This document shows, piece after piece, positions 1 through 6,731 of a stretch of 20,279 bases of DNA (position 1 is the stretch's first letter; each line of letters starts with the position of its first letter). Origin of the DNA: an uncultured Streptococcus sp. GTDB taxonomy: Bacteria > Bacillota > Bacilli > Lactobacillales > Streptococcaceae. Made by a program: the position numbers and the translations under genes. Location of the stretch: NCBI GenBank assembly GCA_905373305.1, contig CAJPSM010000015.1, positions 1-20,279 of the forward strand. The letters are read 5' to 3'. The notes beneath the pieces are model-generated. The model was not told the DNA's origin and did no database searches. It was given only the letters and a program-made list of their open reading frames with translations.

Positions 1-228
1 CTGGATTGGATGATTGCTTACGCAATCCTTATCTGCCGACTAAAAAGGTCCCCCGAACTATAGGGGAATTGCTTCCGCAACTCTCATCCACCGACTAAAA
101 CAATCCACTGGATTGGATGATTGCTTACGCAATCCTTATCTGCCGACTAAAAAGGTCCCCCGGACTATGGGGAAATTGCTTGCGCAATCTCCATCCACAA
201 CCTAAACTAGTCTCCCAGACTAGTTTAG
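1..228 (-). repeat. Tandem array of terminator-like hairpins downstream of livF
   Basis: Read on the minus strand (the livF sense strand), this stretch alternates two kinds of hairpin. The terminator-like stems are a perfect 12-bp stem at 202-228 with a GGG loop, a GTCC-GGG-GGAC stem at 154-166 followed by TTTTT, a CAATCC-AGT-GGATTG stem at 101-115 followed by TTTTAG, and another GGGGG-type stem near 46-58. The start of a further AGT-type stem is cut by the left edge. Between them lie linkers of about 30 nt, each carrying an ATTGC-N4-GCAAT dyad or a close variant (13-26, about 68-80, 120-133, 175-188). A pair of units repeats with a period of 107 bp (positions 1 and 108). The unit nearest the gene overlaps the livF stop codon. 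The array continues off the window. I infer 3'-end formation or RNA stabilisation. Confidence 0.75.
202..228 (-). terminator. Hairpin at livF stop codon
   Basis: A perfect 12-bp inverted repeat (202-213 and 217-228) with a 3-nt loop overlaps the livF stop codon at 225-227. It is not followed by a long T-tract on the minus strand. It may therefore act as a 3'-end stabiliser, with termination completed at the downstream stems at 154-166 and 101-115, which do have T-tracts. Confidence 0.55.
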
Positions 229-935
229 CCACCTAGATATGCTTTTCTGACTTCATCTGATGCTGCGAGTTCTTTTCCTGTTCCTGATAGGACAATCTTT
301 CCTGTTTCAAGTACATAGCCACGGTCAGAAATAGCAAGGGCCTTGTTAGCGTTCTGCTCAATTAGGAGAACAGTTGTTCCTTGCTTCTGAATATCTTGAA
401 TGATATCGAAAATTTCTTGGATAAAGATAGGGGCAAGTCCCATTGATGGTTCGTCCAAGAGAAGAAGCTTAGGCGTAGACATGAGAGCACGTCCCATAGC
501 CAGCATCTGCTGTTCACCACCTGAAAGGGTCGCCGCATCTTGGTTTTTACGTTCTTCCAGACGAGGGAAACGTGAAAAGACTTTTTTCAAGTTAGCTTGA
601 TTTTCTTCACGATTCTTCTTTAAAAAGGCTCCCATTTCCAAGTTTTCCATAACAGTCAAGCCTGGAAAAACATGGCGTCCCTCAGGGACTTGTGAAAGGC
701 CACCTGCAACAATTTTTTGCGCTGGCATCTTTTGAATTTCTTTTCCTAAAAACTGAATTTTACCAGCACTTGGACGAACCAAACCTGAAAGGGTACGGAG
801 AATGGTTGTTTTACCAGCACCATTGGCACCAATCAAGGAAACAACTTCACCTTCATTAACCTCGAAACTTACATCACGAACTGCTTGGATCATACCGTAA
901 TGCACAGAGAGGTTTTCAACTTTTAACATAGACAT
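225..935 (-). CDS. livF: Branched-chain amino acid ABC transporter, ATP-binding protein LivF
   Basis: This is the second cytoplasmic ATPase of the high-affinity importer for leucine, isoleucine and valine. It is 236 aa, normal for LivF. Visible motifs are Walker A GANGAGKTT (residues 36-44), the ABC signature LSGGEQQ (137-143) and Walker B LLLLDEP (157-163). The switch region reads LLIEQN, with Gln where LivG has His, as is usual in LivF. The start ATG at 933-935 shares one base with the livG stop (TAATG), and a GGAGGTGA ribosome site lies about 8 nt upstream. A second ATG two codons later is too far from that site. It is last in the liv operon. The stop codon is inside the first hairpin of a terminator-like array. 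Confidence 0.95.
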   Translation of the reverse strand: MSMLKVENLSVHYGMIQAVRDVSFEVNEGEVVSLIGANGAGKTTILRTLSGLVRPSAGKIQFLGKEIQKMPAQKIVAGGLSQVPEGRHVFPGLTVMENLEMGAFLKKNREENQANLKKVFSRFPRLEERKNQDAATLSGGEQQMLAMGRALMSTPKLLLLDEPSMGLAPIFIQEIFDIIQDIQKQGTTVLLIEQNANKALAISDRGYVLETGKIVLSGTGKELAASDEVRKAYLGG

Positions 936-1699
936 TAGGCTTCACCTCCTAGATAAGCTTCGATAACGCGTTTGTTGTTCTTGATCTCATCCGGAGTCCC
1001 ATGAGCAATCAAACGACCATATTCAAGAACATAGATACGCTCAGTGACTTCCATAACCAAATTCATGTCATGTTCGATAAGCATGATGGTAATTTTAAAT
1101 TCATCTTTGATACGACGGATCAATTCTGTCAATTCAGCTGTTTCTTGTGGATTCATCCCCGCCGCAGGTTCATCCAAAAAGAGGATCTTAGGTTCTGTTG
1201 CCAGAGCACGAACGATTTCTAATCGACGTTGTTGACCATAGGCCAGATTCTTCGCAAGAGTATCTGCGTCGCCATCCAAATCAAAAATCTTCAGTAAGTC
1301 CAAAGCTTTGCTTTTTAATTCTTCCTCGTTCTTATAAAAAGCTGGTAGACGTAGAAAGCTCGCAAGGACATGTTGTTTATGATGATTGCTAAATGCAATC
1401 AAAACATTTTCCAAAACTGTCAAGTCCTTGAACAAACGAATATTTTGGAAAGTACGACTGAGACCAAGTGAGGCAATCTTATAGGGAGTTTTCCCATTTA
1501 GGAGGTGACCATCTAGTGTCACAGTACCTTCACTTGGTTCATAAACACCGGTCAAGAGATTGAAAAGGGTTGTTTTACCAGCCCCGTTTGGTCCAATCAG
1601 ACCAACCAATTCTCCCTCGTTCAATTCAAGAGTGACATCTCCAACAGCTGTTAGACCGCCAAAATGTTTGGTTAACTGTTTAACTTCAAGTAATGCCAT
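935..1699 (-). CDS. livG: Branched-chain amino acid ABC transporter, ATP-binding protein LivG
   Basis: This is the first ATPase subunit of the branched-chain amino acid importer, 254 aa. Walker A is GPNGAGKTT (residues 36-44). The signature helix reads LAYGQQ (152-157) rather than LSGGQ, a variant typical of LivG. Walker B is ILFLDEP (172-178) and the switch histidine is in LIEHD (about 210). It would pair with LivF under the LivH/LivM permease. The start codon overlaps the livM stop as TAATG, the same coupling seen at the livG/livF junction, and an AAGGAGGG ribosome site precedes it. The identical junction type suggests translational coupling to keep subunit ratios matched (inference). Confidence 0.95.
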   Translation of the reverse strand: MALLEVKQLTKHFGGLTAVGDVTLELNEGELVGLIGPNGAGKTTLFNLLTGVYEPSEGTVTLDGHLLNGKTPYKIASLGLSRTFQNIRLFKDLTVLENVLIAFSNHHKQHVLASFLRLPAFYKNEEELKSKALDLLKIFDLDGDADTLAKNLAYGQQRRLEIVRALATEPKILFLDEPAAGMNPQETAELTELIRRIKDEFKITIMLIEHDMNLVMEVTERIYVLEYGRLIAHGTPDEIKNNKRVIEAYLGGEA

Positions 1700-2655
1700 T
1701 AGTTTTGTCCCTCCTTCTTAGATTTTTTAAAGAAACGTGATAGACTCAATTCCCATGTCCCAAGAAGTCCACCTGGTCTGAAAATCATCACCAATACAAG
1801 AGCCAAAGCATAGATAATCATACGTACGCTAGCCACATCTTGAAGGAGCATATTTAAAATTCCTAAAACAATCGCTGAAACGATGGTACCAGTAATAGAT
1901 CCAAGTCCACCAAATACAACGATAATCAACACGTTGATGGAATTAATAAAGGTGTAATCTTTTGGGACAACAGATCCGATAAAACCAGCCTGAAGTGAAC
2001 CAGCAATACTTGCTGTAATAGCACCAAAGACAAAAGCGATAATCTTGATCTTTGTAGTGTTTACCCCAACGGACTCTGCAGCAATCTCATCCTCACGAAC
2101 AGATAGAGTAGAACGTCCAATTGGACTACGTAAGAAGTTGAGAGTTGCAATAGTTGTGATAATTACAAAAAGATAAACCATCTGCCAGTTGGTAAAGTTT
2201 GGAATACCCAAGATACCAGCAGCACCGTTGGTCAAACTTCCACCATTAATGATAAAGATACGAATGATTTCTGAAACACCTAGTGTTGCAACAGCCAGGT
2301 AGTCACCCTTCAAACGGAGTGTTGGAATCCCAACGAGCAAAGCGACTGCACCAGAAATCAAAGCACCCAAGACCATTGCTCCAAAGAAGGCACCATAGGT
2401 TGGTGATTTTGAACCAATAATCGCTGCTGCATAAGCCCCAATCGCCATAAAACCTGCATGACCGAGTGAGAATTGTCCTGAAAAACCGACAATTAAGTTC
2501 AAACCTACTGCAAGGATGATATTAATTCCAATTTGTTCTAAAATTTGAACATGGAATAGATTGAGAACACCAGCAGAAACCAGTACACTAATCAATCCAT
2601 AACCCGCTAACAGAAGGAATAACCAGAGAATATTTACTTTAAGATTTGTCTTCAT
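1699..2655 (-). CDS. livM: Branched-chain amino acid ABC transporter permease LivM
   Basis: This 318-aa hydrophobic protein has the LivM-type permease pattern. After an N-terminal hydrophobic segment (about residues 8-30) come several more membrane segments, including the family motif NLIVGFSGQFSLGHAGFMAI (about residues 53-72), and a basic C-terminal tail (SRFFKKSKK). With LivH it forms the membrane channel that takes substrate from LivJ. It starts 3 nt after the livH stop with an AAGGTG ribosome site, and its stop overlaps the livG start. No broken motif is seen. Confidence 0.94.
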   Translation of the reverse strand: MKTNLKVNILWLFLLLAGYGLISVLVSAGVLNLFHVQILEQIGINIILAVGLNLIVGFSGQFSLGHAGFMAIGAYAAAIIGSKSPTYGAFFGAMVLGALISGAVALLVGIPTLRLKGDYLAVATLGVSEIIRIFIINGGSLTNGAAGILGIPNFTNWQMVYLFVIITTIATLNFLRSPIGRSTLSVREDEIAAESVGVNTTKIKIIAFVFGAITASIAGSLQAGFIGSVVPKDYTFINSINVLIIVVFGGLGSITGTIVSAIVLGILNMLLQDVASVRMIIYALALVLVMIFRPGGLLGTWELSLSRFFKKSKKEGQN

Positions 2656-2658
2656 TGT

Positions 2659-3528
2659 TTACACCTTCTCTTTCACATTCTTACCAAGGATACCTGCAGG
2701 ACGAACAATCAGAATCAAAAGCAAGATTCCATAAACGATGGCATCACGGAAATCAGACATACCAAAGGCAGTTGCAAAAGTTTCCAACAAGCCAATCACA
2801 AATCCTCCTAGAGCTGCACCAGGAATAATCCCGATACCACCAAGAACGGCCGCAACGAATGATTTTAGACCTGGAGTCACACCCATCAAAGGTTCAAGAG
2901 AGTTGTAGTAAAGGGCGATTAGGACACCTGCTGCTCCAGCAAGGGCTGAACCCAAAGCAAAAGTGAAACTGATTGTACGATTTACATTAATTCCCATCAA
3001 TTGCGCCGCGTCACTATCAACTGATACAGCACGCATGGCTTTCCCCATTTTTGTTTTTTGAACAATCACTTGCAATAAAATCATCAAGAGTAAGGAAACT
3101 GCTAAAATCATTAACTGAACATTTGTCAAGCTGATTGGCCCCAAATCATAGCGAACTGTTTGAATGGCTTGAGGAAAGGCGCGAGTATTGGCACCGACCA
3201 AGTAGACCATTCCATATTCCAGTAGGAAAGACACTCCGATAGCAGTAATCAATACAGCAATACGCGTAGAATGTCGCAAAGGACGGTAGGCAAGAAACTC
3301 AATCACAACACCAAGTAGTGCAGTTCCTGCCATTGAAATAATCAAAGCTAAAAAGAAATCCATTTGGAAAGAATTAATCAAAAAGTAACCAATAAAGGCT
3401 CCCATCATATAAATATCACCGTGGGCGAAGTTAATGAGTTTGATAATTCCATAAACCATGGTATAACCCAGGGCCAAAAGTGCATAAACACTACCCAGAA
3501 TTAAACCATTCACAAGTTGTTGGAGCAT
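2659..3528 (-). CDS. livH: Branched-chain amino acid ABC transporter permease LivH
   Basis: This is the second permease subunit of the leucine/isoleucine/valine importer. It has about eight hydrophobic segments and the LivH motif YGIIKLINFAHGDIYMMGA near the N-terminus. I place the start at ATG 3526-3528 (MLQQLVNG), giving 289 aa. An in-frame GTG at 3535-3537 would add three residues, but the AAGAG-like ribosome site directly abuts it, whereas it sits about 8 nt from the ATG. It follows livJ after 110 bp that contain an imperfect hairpin, so it may be expressed less than livJ. Confidence 0.93.
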   Translation of the reverse strand: MLQQLVNGLILGSVYALLALGYTMVYGIIKLINFAHGDIYMMGAFIGYFLINSFQMDFFLALIISMAGTALLGVVIEFLAYRPLRHSTRIAVLITAIGVSFLLEYGMVYLVGANTRAFPQAIQTVRYDLGPISLTNVQLMILAVSLLLMILLQVIVQKTKMGKAMRAVSVDSDAAQLMGINVNRTISFTFALGSALAGAAGVLIALYYNSLEPLMGVTPGLKSFVAAVLGGIGIIPGAALGGFVIGLLETFATAFGMSDFRDAIVYGILLLILIVRPAGILGKNVKEKV

Positions 3529-3599
3529 AGCATTCACTCTTTTCTATCGTTATTTTTTAGAAAATTTCTCAATTTTCACAAGTTCATAAACATCGAAAC

Positions 3600-3626
3600 A
3601 GGGAGTGAGTCAAAGGCTCATTCCCT
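3600..3626 (-). terminator. Intercistronic hairpin between livJ and livH
   Basis: Arms at 3600-3609 and 3617-3626 form a 10-bp stem with one mismatch and a 7-nt loop, located 21 nt beyond the livJ stop. The T-tract after it on the minus strand is short (GTTTCG), so it is more likely a leaky attenuator or 3'-end stabiliser for the livJ message than a full stop. Such hairpins commonly let the binding protein be made in excess over the membrane subunits. The rest of 3538-3647 shows no promoter that I can support. Confidence 0.55.
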
Positions 3627-3647
3627 ATTTCAACTACTATTCTAATG

Positions 3648-4808
3648 TTATGGTTTTACAACTTCTGCTGCTTCCACTTTACCATTATTCATGGTCATCA
3701 TGTAAGCCGTTTTCACTGTGTTGTGATCTGCATCAAAGCTCGTTTGACCAGTCACACCATCAAAGTCTTTGGTTTTAGCAAGGTTGTCCTTGATTTCACC
3801 TGAGTTTTTAGCACCTTTTGCAGCATTGGCTACTAGATAAACTGAGTCATAGGCCAAAGCTGAGAATGTTGAAGGTTCTTCATTGTATTTTGCTCGGTAA
3901 GCTTCAAGGAAAGCTTTAGCTTTAGCAGAAACATCAACTGTAGTTGAGAATCCTGAGATGAAGTAAATGTTTGATGCTCTTTCAGCAGTTGCTTGTTGAA
4001 CAAATTCTTCACCGTTAAAGCCGTCACCACCAACGATAGGTTTATCAATTCCCATACCACGCGCTTGGTTTACGATTTTACCTGCTTCTGTGTAGTAACC
4101 TGGAACAACGATAGCGTCAAACTCTTTCCCTTTCATTTTAGTAAGGGCTGCTTGGAAGTCTGTATCCCCTGCTACGAAAGTTTCGTCTGCAACAATTTCA
4201 CCTTTGTAGGCTTCGCGGAAAGATTTAGCAATACCTTTAGCATAGTCACTTGCATTGTCAGTATATAGAACAACCTTCTTAGCATTCAATTTGTTTGTTA
4301 CATAGTTAGAAATAATCTTCCCTTGGAAGCTATCTTGGAAAGTTCCGATAAATAGATATTCTTGACCTTTGGTCAAACCGTCTTGAGTCGCACTTGGTGA
4401 AATCAATGGAACCCCTGCTTGAGTAGCGTTGGCTACAGCTGCAGCAGTTGCACCAGATGTCGCAGGTCCTACGATAGCTGTAACTTTTGATTGGGTCACT
4501 AGGTTAGTTGTAACAGAGGCAGCCTCAGCAGTTTCAGATTTGTTGTCTTTGTCTACAACTTCGATTTGTTTTCCGTCAATACCACCAGCAGCGTTGATTT
4601 CATCAACAGCAAGTTGAGCACCTTTTTGTTCAGAAGTACCATAGGCAGCTACAGCACCTGTTTCTTCAAAGTTAAAACCGATTTTGATAGTCTTTTCGTC
4701 TACTGGGTTACCAGTTGTATTTGACGCTCCTGACTTGACCTCTCCACAGGCAGCGAGAAGAGCTACGCTAGCAAGAGCCACAAAAGATAGGGCAAATTTT
4801 TTCTTCAT
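3648..4808 (-). CDS. livJ: Branched-chain amino acid ABC transporter substrate-binding lipoprotein LivJ
   Basis: This 386-aa extracytoplasmic binding protein captures leucine, isoleucine or valine for LivHMGF. The N-terminus is a lipoprotein signal: a KKK basic start, a hydrophobic core, and lipobox LAAC with the lipidated Cys near residue 21. The mature part begins with a Ser/Gly/Asn-rich tether and then the type I periplasmic-binding fold (Peripla_BP_6), opening with IKIGFNFEETGAVAAYGTS and containing VGPATSGATAAA. An AAGGAG ribosome site precedes the ATG. It is first in the operon and has its own strong promoter (4850-4878) that contains a CodY-like box. Confidence 0.95.
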   Translation of the reverse strand: MKKKFALSFVALASVALLAACGEVKSGASNTTGNPVDEKTIKIGFNFEETGAVAAYGTSEQKGAQLAVDEINAAGGIDGKQIEVVDKDNKSETAEAASVTTNLVTQSKVTAIVGPATSGATAAAVANATQAGVPLISPSATQDGLTKGQEYLFIGTFQDSFQGKIISNYVTNKLNAKKVVLYTDNASDYAKGIAKSFREAYKGEIVADETFVAGDTDFQAALTKMKGKEFDAIVVPGYYTEAGKIVNQARGMGIDKPIVGGDGFNGEEFVQQATAERASNIYFISGFSTTVDVSAKAKAFLEAYRAKYNEEPSTFSALAYDSVYLVANAAKGAKNSGEIKDNLAKTKDFDGVTGQTSFDADHNTVKTAYMMTMNNGKVEAAEVVKP

Positions 4809-4849
4809 TTTTAATCTCCTTATAGTTGTTTCAAAAATAGTATGTTAAG

Positions 4850-4878
4850 AATATACCGAATTATCAGAAAATTGTCAA
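4850..4878 (-). promoter_or_regulatory. livJ promoter
   Basis: On the minus strand there is a consensus -35 TTGACA (complement of 4873-4878), a 17-nt spacer and a -10 TATATT (complement of 4850-4855). The predicted start is near 4843, giving a leader of about 35 nt. The promoter begins only 18 nt past the ylbG stop, so the liv operon is an independent unit placed tightly behind ylbG. Confidence 0.8.
4859..4873 (-). promoter_or_regulatory. Probable CodY box in the livJ promoter
   Basis: The 15-mer AATTATCAGAAAATT on the plus strand matches the CodY consensus AATTTTCWGAAAATT at 14 of 15 positions. It sits in the spacer between the -35 and -10 elements, where bound CodY would block RNA polymerase. 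CodY senses branched-chain amino acids and GTP in Firmicutes, and BCAA transport genes are typical targets. Binding itself is inferred. Confidence 0.75.
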
Positions 4879-4895
4879 CACATTTATCTCATTTT

Positions 4896-5165
4896 TTAAA
4901 TGATAACGTTTTCCTCAGTGCGATAGAGATTGCCAACAAAGGGAGTTTCTAACTCTTGAATGTGGCAACGTCTTATTTTTTTGATAAATCTTTCCTTACC
5001 TAATCTCTCAACTAAGTCATCTAGCTCCTCAGTTGGAACATAGAGCTGCAAGTAACGATGTTTTTGGGAATGGTAACAGATATCACCGTATTCCTGAAGT
5101 TTTTTTGCATCTCGATTATAGTAAAGATAGATGATTAATCCTGATCGATTTGTTTTTTCAAACAT
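4896..5165 (-). CDS. YlbG family protein (DUF2129)
   Basis: This is a small 89-aa cytoplasmic protein of the YlbG/DUF2129 family, conserved in Firmicutes and of uncertain biochemical role. The N-terminal MFEKTNRSGLIIYLYYNRDA and the body with YLQLYVP and a KIRRCHI segment fit the family, and the length is typical. There is no signal peptide or membrane segment. The start has an AGAGGATC ribosome site about 8 nt away. It has its own extended -10 promoter directly after the clpP terminator. It lies between clpP and livJ, an order I remember from pneumococcus. Confidence 0.85.
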   Translation of the reverse strand: MFEKTNRSGLIIYLYYNRDAKKLQEYGDICYHSQKHRYLQLYVPTEELDDLVERLGKERFIKKIRRCHIQELETPFVGNLYRTEENVII

Positions 5166-5196
5166 GAGGGATCCTCTTTCTAAGAAATCTTCCCCT

Positions 5197-5206
5197 ATTA
5201 TACCAA
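5197..5206 (-). promoter_or_regulatory. Extended -10 promoter for ylbG
   Basis: On the minus strand the clpP terminator T-tract runs directly into TGGTATAAT, an extended -10 with TATAAT at the complement of 5197-5202. No -35 is visible because that region is the terminator stem. The predicted transcription start is near 5190, about 25 nt before the ylbG ATG. Confidence 0.65.
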
Positions 5207-5232
5207 AAAAAGCAAACTCCGTCGAGTTTGCT
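5205..5232 (-). terminator. Rho-independent terminator of clpP
   Basis: A perfect 9-bp stem (5211-5219 and 5224-5232) with a 4-nt loop is followed on the minus strand by seven Ts. It begins 12 nt after the clpP stop codon. Confidence 0.9.
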
Positions 5233-5243
5233 TTCTAGGTTGC

Positions 5244-5834
5244 TTAGCTCAAAGAATTGTTAGCCATGATTTCATCAATGAAGCCATATTCGAGCGTTTC
5301 TTGGGCACTCATCCAGTAATCACGTTCCGCATCTGCATGAATTTGCTCAACTGATTTACCAGAGTTATCTGCAAGGATTTTCTCCAATGTCTTACGAGTT
5401 TTGAGCAAGTGTTCTGCAGCGATTGCCATATCTGTCTGTTGGGTACCACCACCTGTACCACCCATTGGTTGGTGAATCATGTACTCTGCATTTGGAAGCA
5501 TGAAGCGTTTGCCTTTTGCACCACTTGATGCAATAACAGTCCCCATAGATGCAGCCATCCCCATCACGATGGTTTGGACATCTGCCTTGATAAAGTTCAT
5601 AGTATCAACGATTGCCAAACCAGCTGACACAGAACCTCCAGGTGTATTGACATAAAGGTAAATATCCTTTGTACTATCTTGGGCATCCAAGAAAAGTAAT
5701 TGGGCGATAACGGAGTTAGCCATGTTATCTTCAACTGGACCTGTTAGCATGATGATGCGGTCTTTCAAAAGACGAGAGTAAATATCATAGGAACGTTCTC
5801 CACGGCTTGTTTGTTCAATAACTACAGGAATCAT
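5244..5834 (-). CDS. clpP: ATP-dependent Clp protease proteolytic subunit ClpP
   Basis: This is the 196-aa serine peptidase that forms the 14-subunit ClpP barrel and degrades substrates fed by Clp ATPases (in streptococci ClpC, ClpE, ClpX, ClpL). The catalytic triad is visible: Ser96 in GMAASMG, His121 in MIHQP and Asp172 in ERDYW. The N-terminal MIPVVIEQTSRGERSYDIYS is the usual streptococcal start, and the length is normal. A GGAG ribosome site lies at the start. The promoter overlaps a CtsR heptad repeat, so expression should rise when CtsR is inactivated by heat or protein stress. It has its own terminator. Confidence 0.97.
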   Translation of the reverse strand: MIPVVIEQTSRGERSYDIYSRLLKDRIIMLTGPVEDNMANSVIAQLLFLDAQDSTKDIYLYVNTPGGSVSAGLAIVDTMNFIKADVQTIVMGMAASMGTVIASSGAKGKRFMLPNAEYMIHQPMGGTGGGTQQTDMAIAAEHLLKTRKTLEKILADNSGKSVEQIHADAERDYWMSAQETLEYGFIDEIMANNSLS

Positions 5835-5895
5835 TTATTTCTCCTTTTAATTTTTAATGTTGAATTTTCTTAGTCTTACGACTCAATACAGAACT

Positions 5896-5924
5896 ATTAT
5901 ATCTTTTTGGTCAAAAAAGGTCAA
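5896..5924 (-). promoter_or_regulatory. clpP promoter
   Basis: The minus strand shows -35 TTGACC (complement of 5919-5924), a 17-nt spacer and -10 TATAAT (complement of 5896-5901). The predicted start is near 5889, giving a leader of about 55 nt before the clpP ATG. In the remaining upp-clpP gap (5925-6013) I see no clear terminator for upp, so some read-through into clpP is possible. Confidence 0.8.
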
Positions 5925-5925
5925 A
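5909..5925 (+). promoter_or_regulatory. CtsR operator
   Basis: The plus strand carries a perfect direct heptad repeat GGTCAAA-AAA-GGTCAAA, the known CtsR recognition motif. It covers the -35 element and much of the spacer of the clpP promoter, consistent with direct repression as described for streptococcal clpP. Confidence 0.9.
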
Positions 5926-6013
5926 TTTTTGCTCTATTCTCTAAACAGAAACAAAAACTCAACCTCCTTTCAAGTCAAAAACGAACTTCTAATTTCAGTA
6001 TTTACTTGCTGTC

Positions 6014-6643
6014 TTATTTCGTACCGAACAAGCGGTCTCCAGCATCTCCGAGACCTGGAACAATATAGCCATGTTCATTCAAGTGTTCGTCCAGAGCTGC
6101 TGTAAAGATTTCGACATCTGGGTGAGCTGCTTGAAGAGCTTTCACTCCTTCTGGAGCAGCTACCAGACAGACAAACTTGATGTTTGATGCGCCACGTTTT
6201 TTAAGCGAGTCAACAGCCAAGATTGCTGAGCCACCTGTTGCCAACATTGGATCCACTACAAAGATTTGACGTTGGTCAATATCCTCAGGCAATTTCACCA
6301 AGTATTCAACTGGTTGAAGGGTTTCTTCATCACGGTACATACCGATGTGACCAACTTTGGCTGCTGGAACCAAGCTCAAGAGGCCATCTACCATCCCGAT
6401 ACCTGCACGCAAGATTGGGACAATCGCCAATTTTTTCCCAGCCAATTGTTTTTGAACGGTCTTTGTGATAGGTGTTTCGATTTCCACGTCTTCAAGTGGA
6501 AGATCACGAAGTACTTCATATCCCATCAACATTGCAATCTCGTCTACTAGTTCACGAAAAGCTTTTGTAGAAGTATCTGTACGACGCAAGATTGACAATT
6601 TGTGTTGAATGAGTGGATGATTAATGACTTCAATTTTTCCCAT
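6014..6643 (-). CDS. upp: Uracil phosphoribosyltransferase
   Basis: This enzyme converts uracil and PRPP to UMP in pyrimidine salvage. From ATG 6641-6643 (MGKIEVINHP) it is 209 aa, the usual length. An in-frame ATG seven codons upstream would remove the spacing to the GAAGGAA ribosome site, so the shorter form is preferred. The PRPP loop reads DPMLATGGS (residues 131-139), and the C-terminal uracil-binding segment YIVPGLGDAGDR is intact. It has its own extended -10 promoter placed immediately after the terminator of the upstream deaminase gene. Confidence 0.96.
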   Translation of the reverse strand: MGKIEVINHPLIQHKLSILRRTDTSTKAFRELVDEIAMLMGYEVLRDLPLEDVEIETPITKTVQKQLAGKKLAIVPILRAGIGMVDGLLSLVPAAKVGHIGMYRDEETLQPVEYLVKLPEDIDQRQIFVVDPMLATGGSAILAVDSLKKRGASNIKFVCLVAAPEGVKALQAAHPDVEIFTAALDEHLNEHGYIVPGLGDAGDRLFGTK

Positions 6644-6676
6644 TTTCTGAGTTCCTTCTTTCAATTTATTCTTCTT

Positions 6677-6685
6677 ATTATATCA
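6677..6685 (-). promoter_or_regulatory. Extended -10 promoter for upp
   Basis: TGATATAAT lies on the minus strand, with TATAAT at the complement of 6677-6682. It directly follows the T-tract of the deaminase terminator. No -35 consensus is visible at the right distance. The predicted start is near 6670, about 27 nt before the upp ATG. Confidence 0.65.
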
Positions 6686-6713
6686 AAAAACGGTTTAAAA
6701 AGCTTTCTAAACC
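6685..6713 (-). terminator. Terminator of the tetR-deaminase operon
   Basis: On the minus strand the stem GGTTTA/TAAACC (6708-6713 with 6692-6697), extended by an A/T-rich inner part, is followed by GTTTTTT. It lies 18 nt past the deaminase stop codon. Confidence 0.8.
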
Positions 6714-6731
6714 ATTTATTTTTATTAAATT

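Noticed and set aside
1..228. CRISPR array
   Set aside because: Repeats are degenerate, self-complementary and tandem with T-tracts, without unique spacers of equal size or cas genes. They read as terminator hairpins.
3993..4268. Plus-strand open frame inside livJ and similar antisense frames elsewhere
   Set aside because: These overlap well-supported genes on the other strand, and lack ribosome sites and recognisable domains.
5925..6013. Terminator for upp
   Set aside because: No stem with a following T-tract could be found on the minus strand in this gap.
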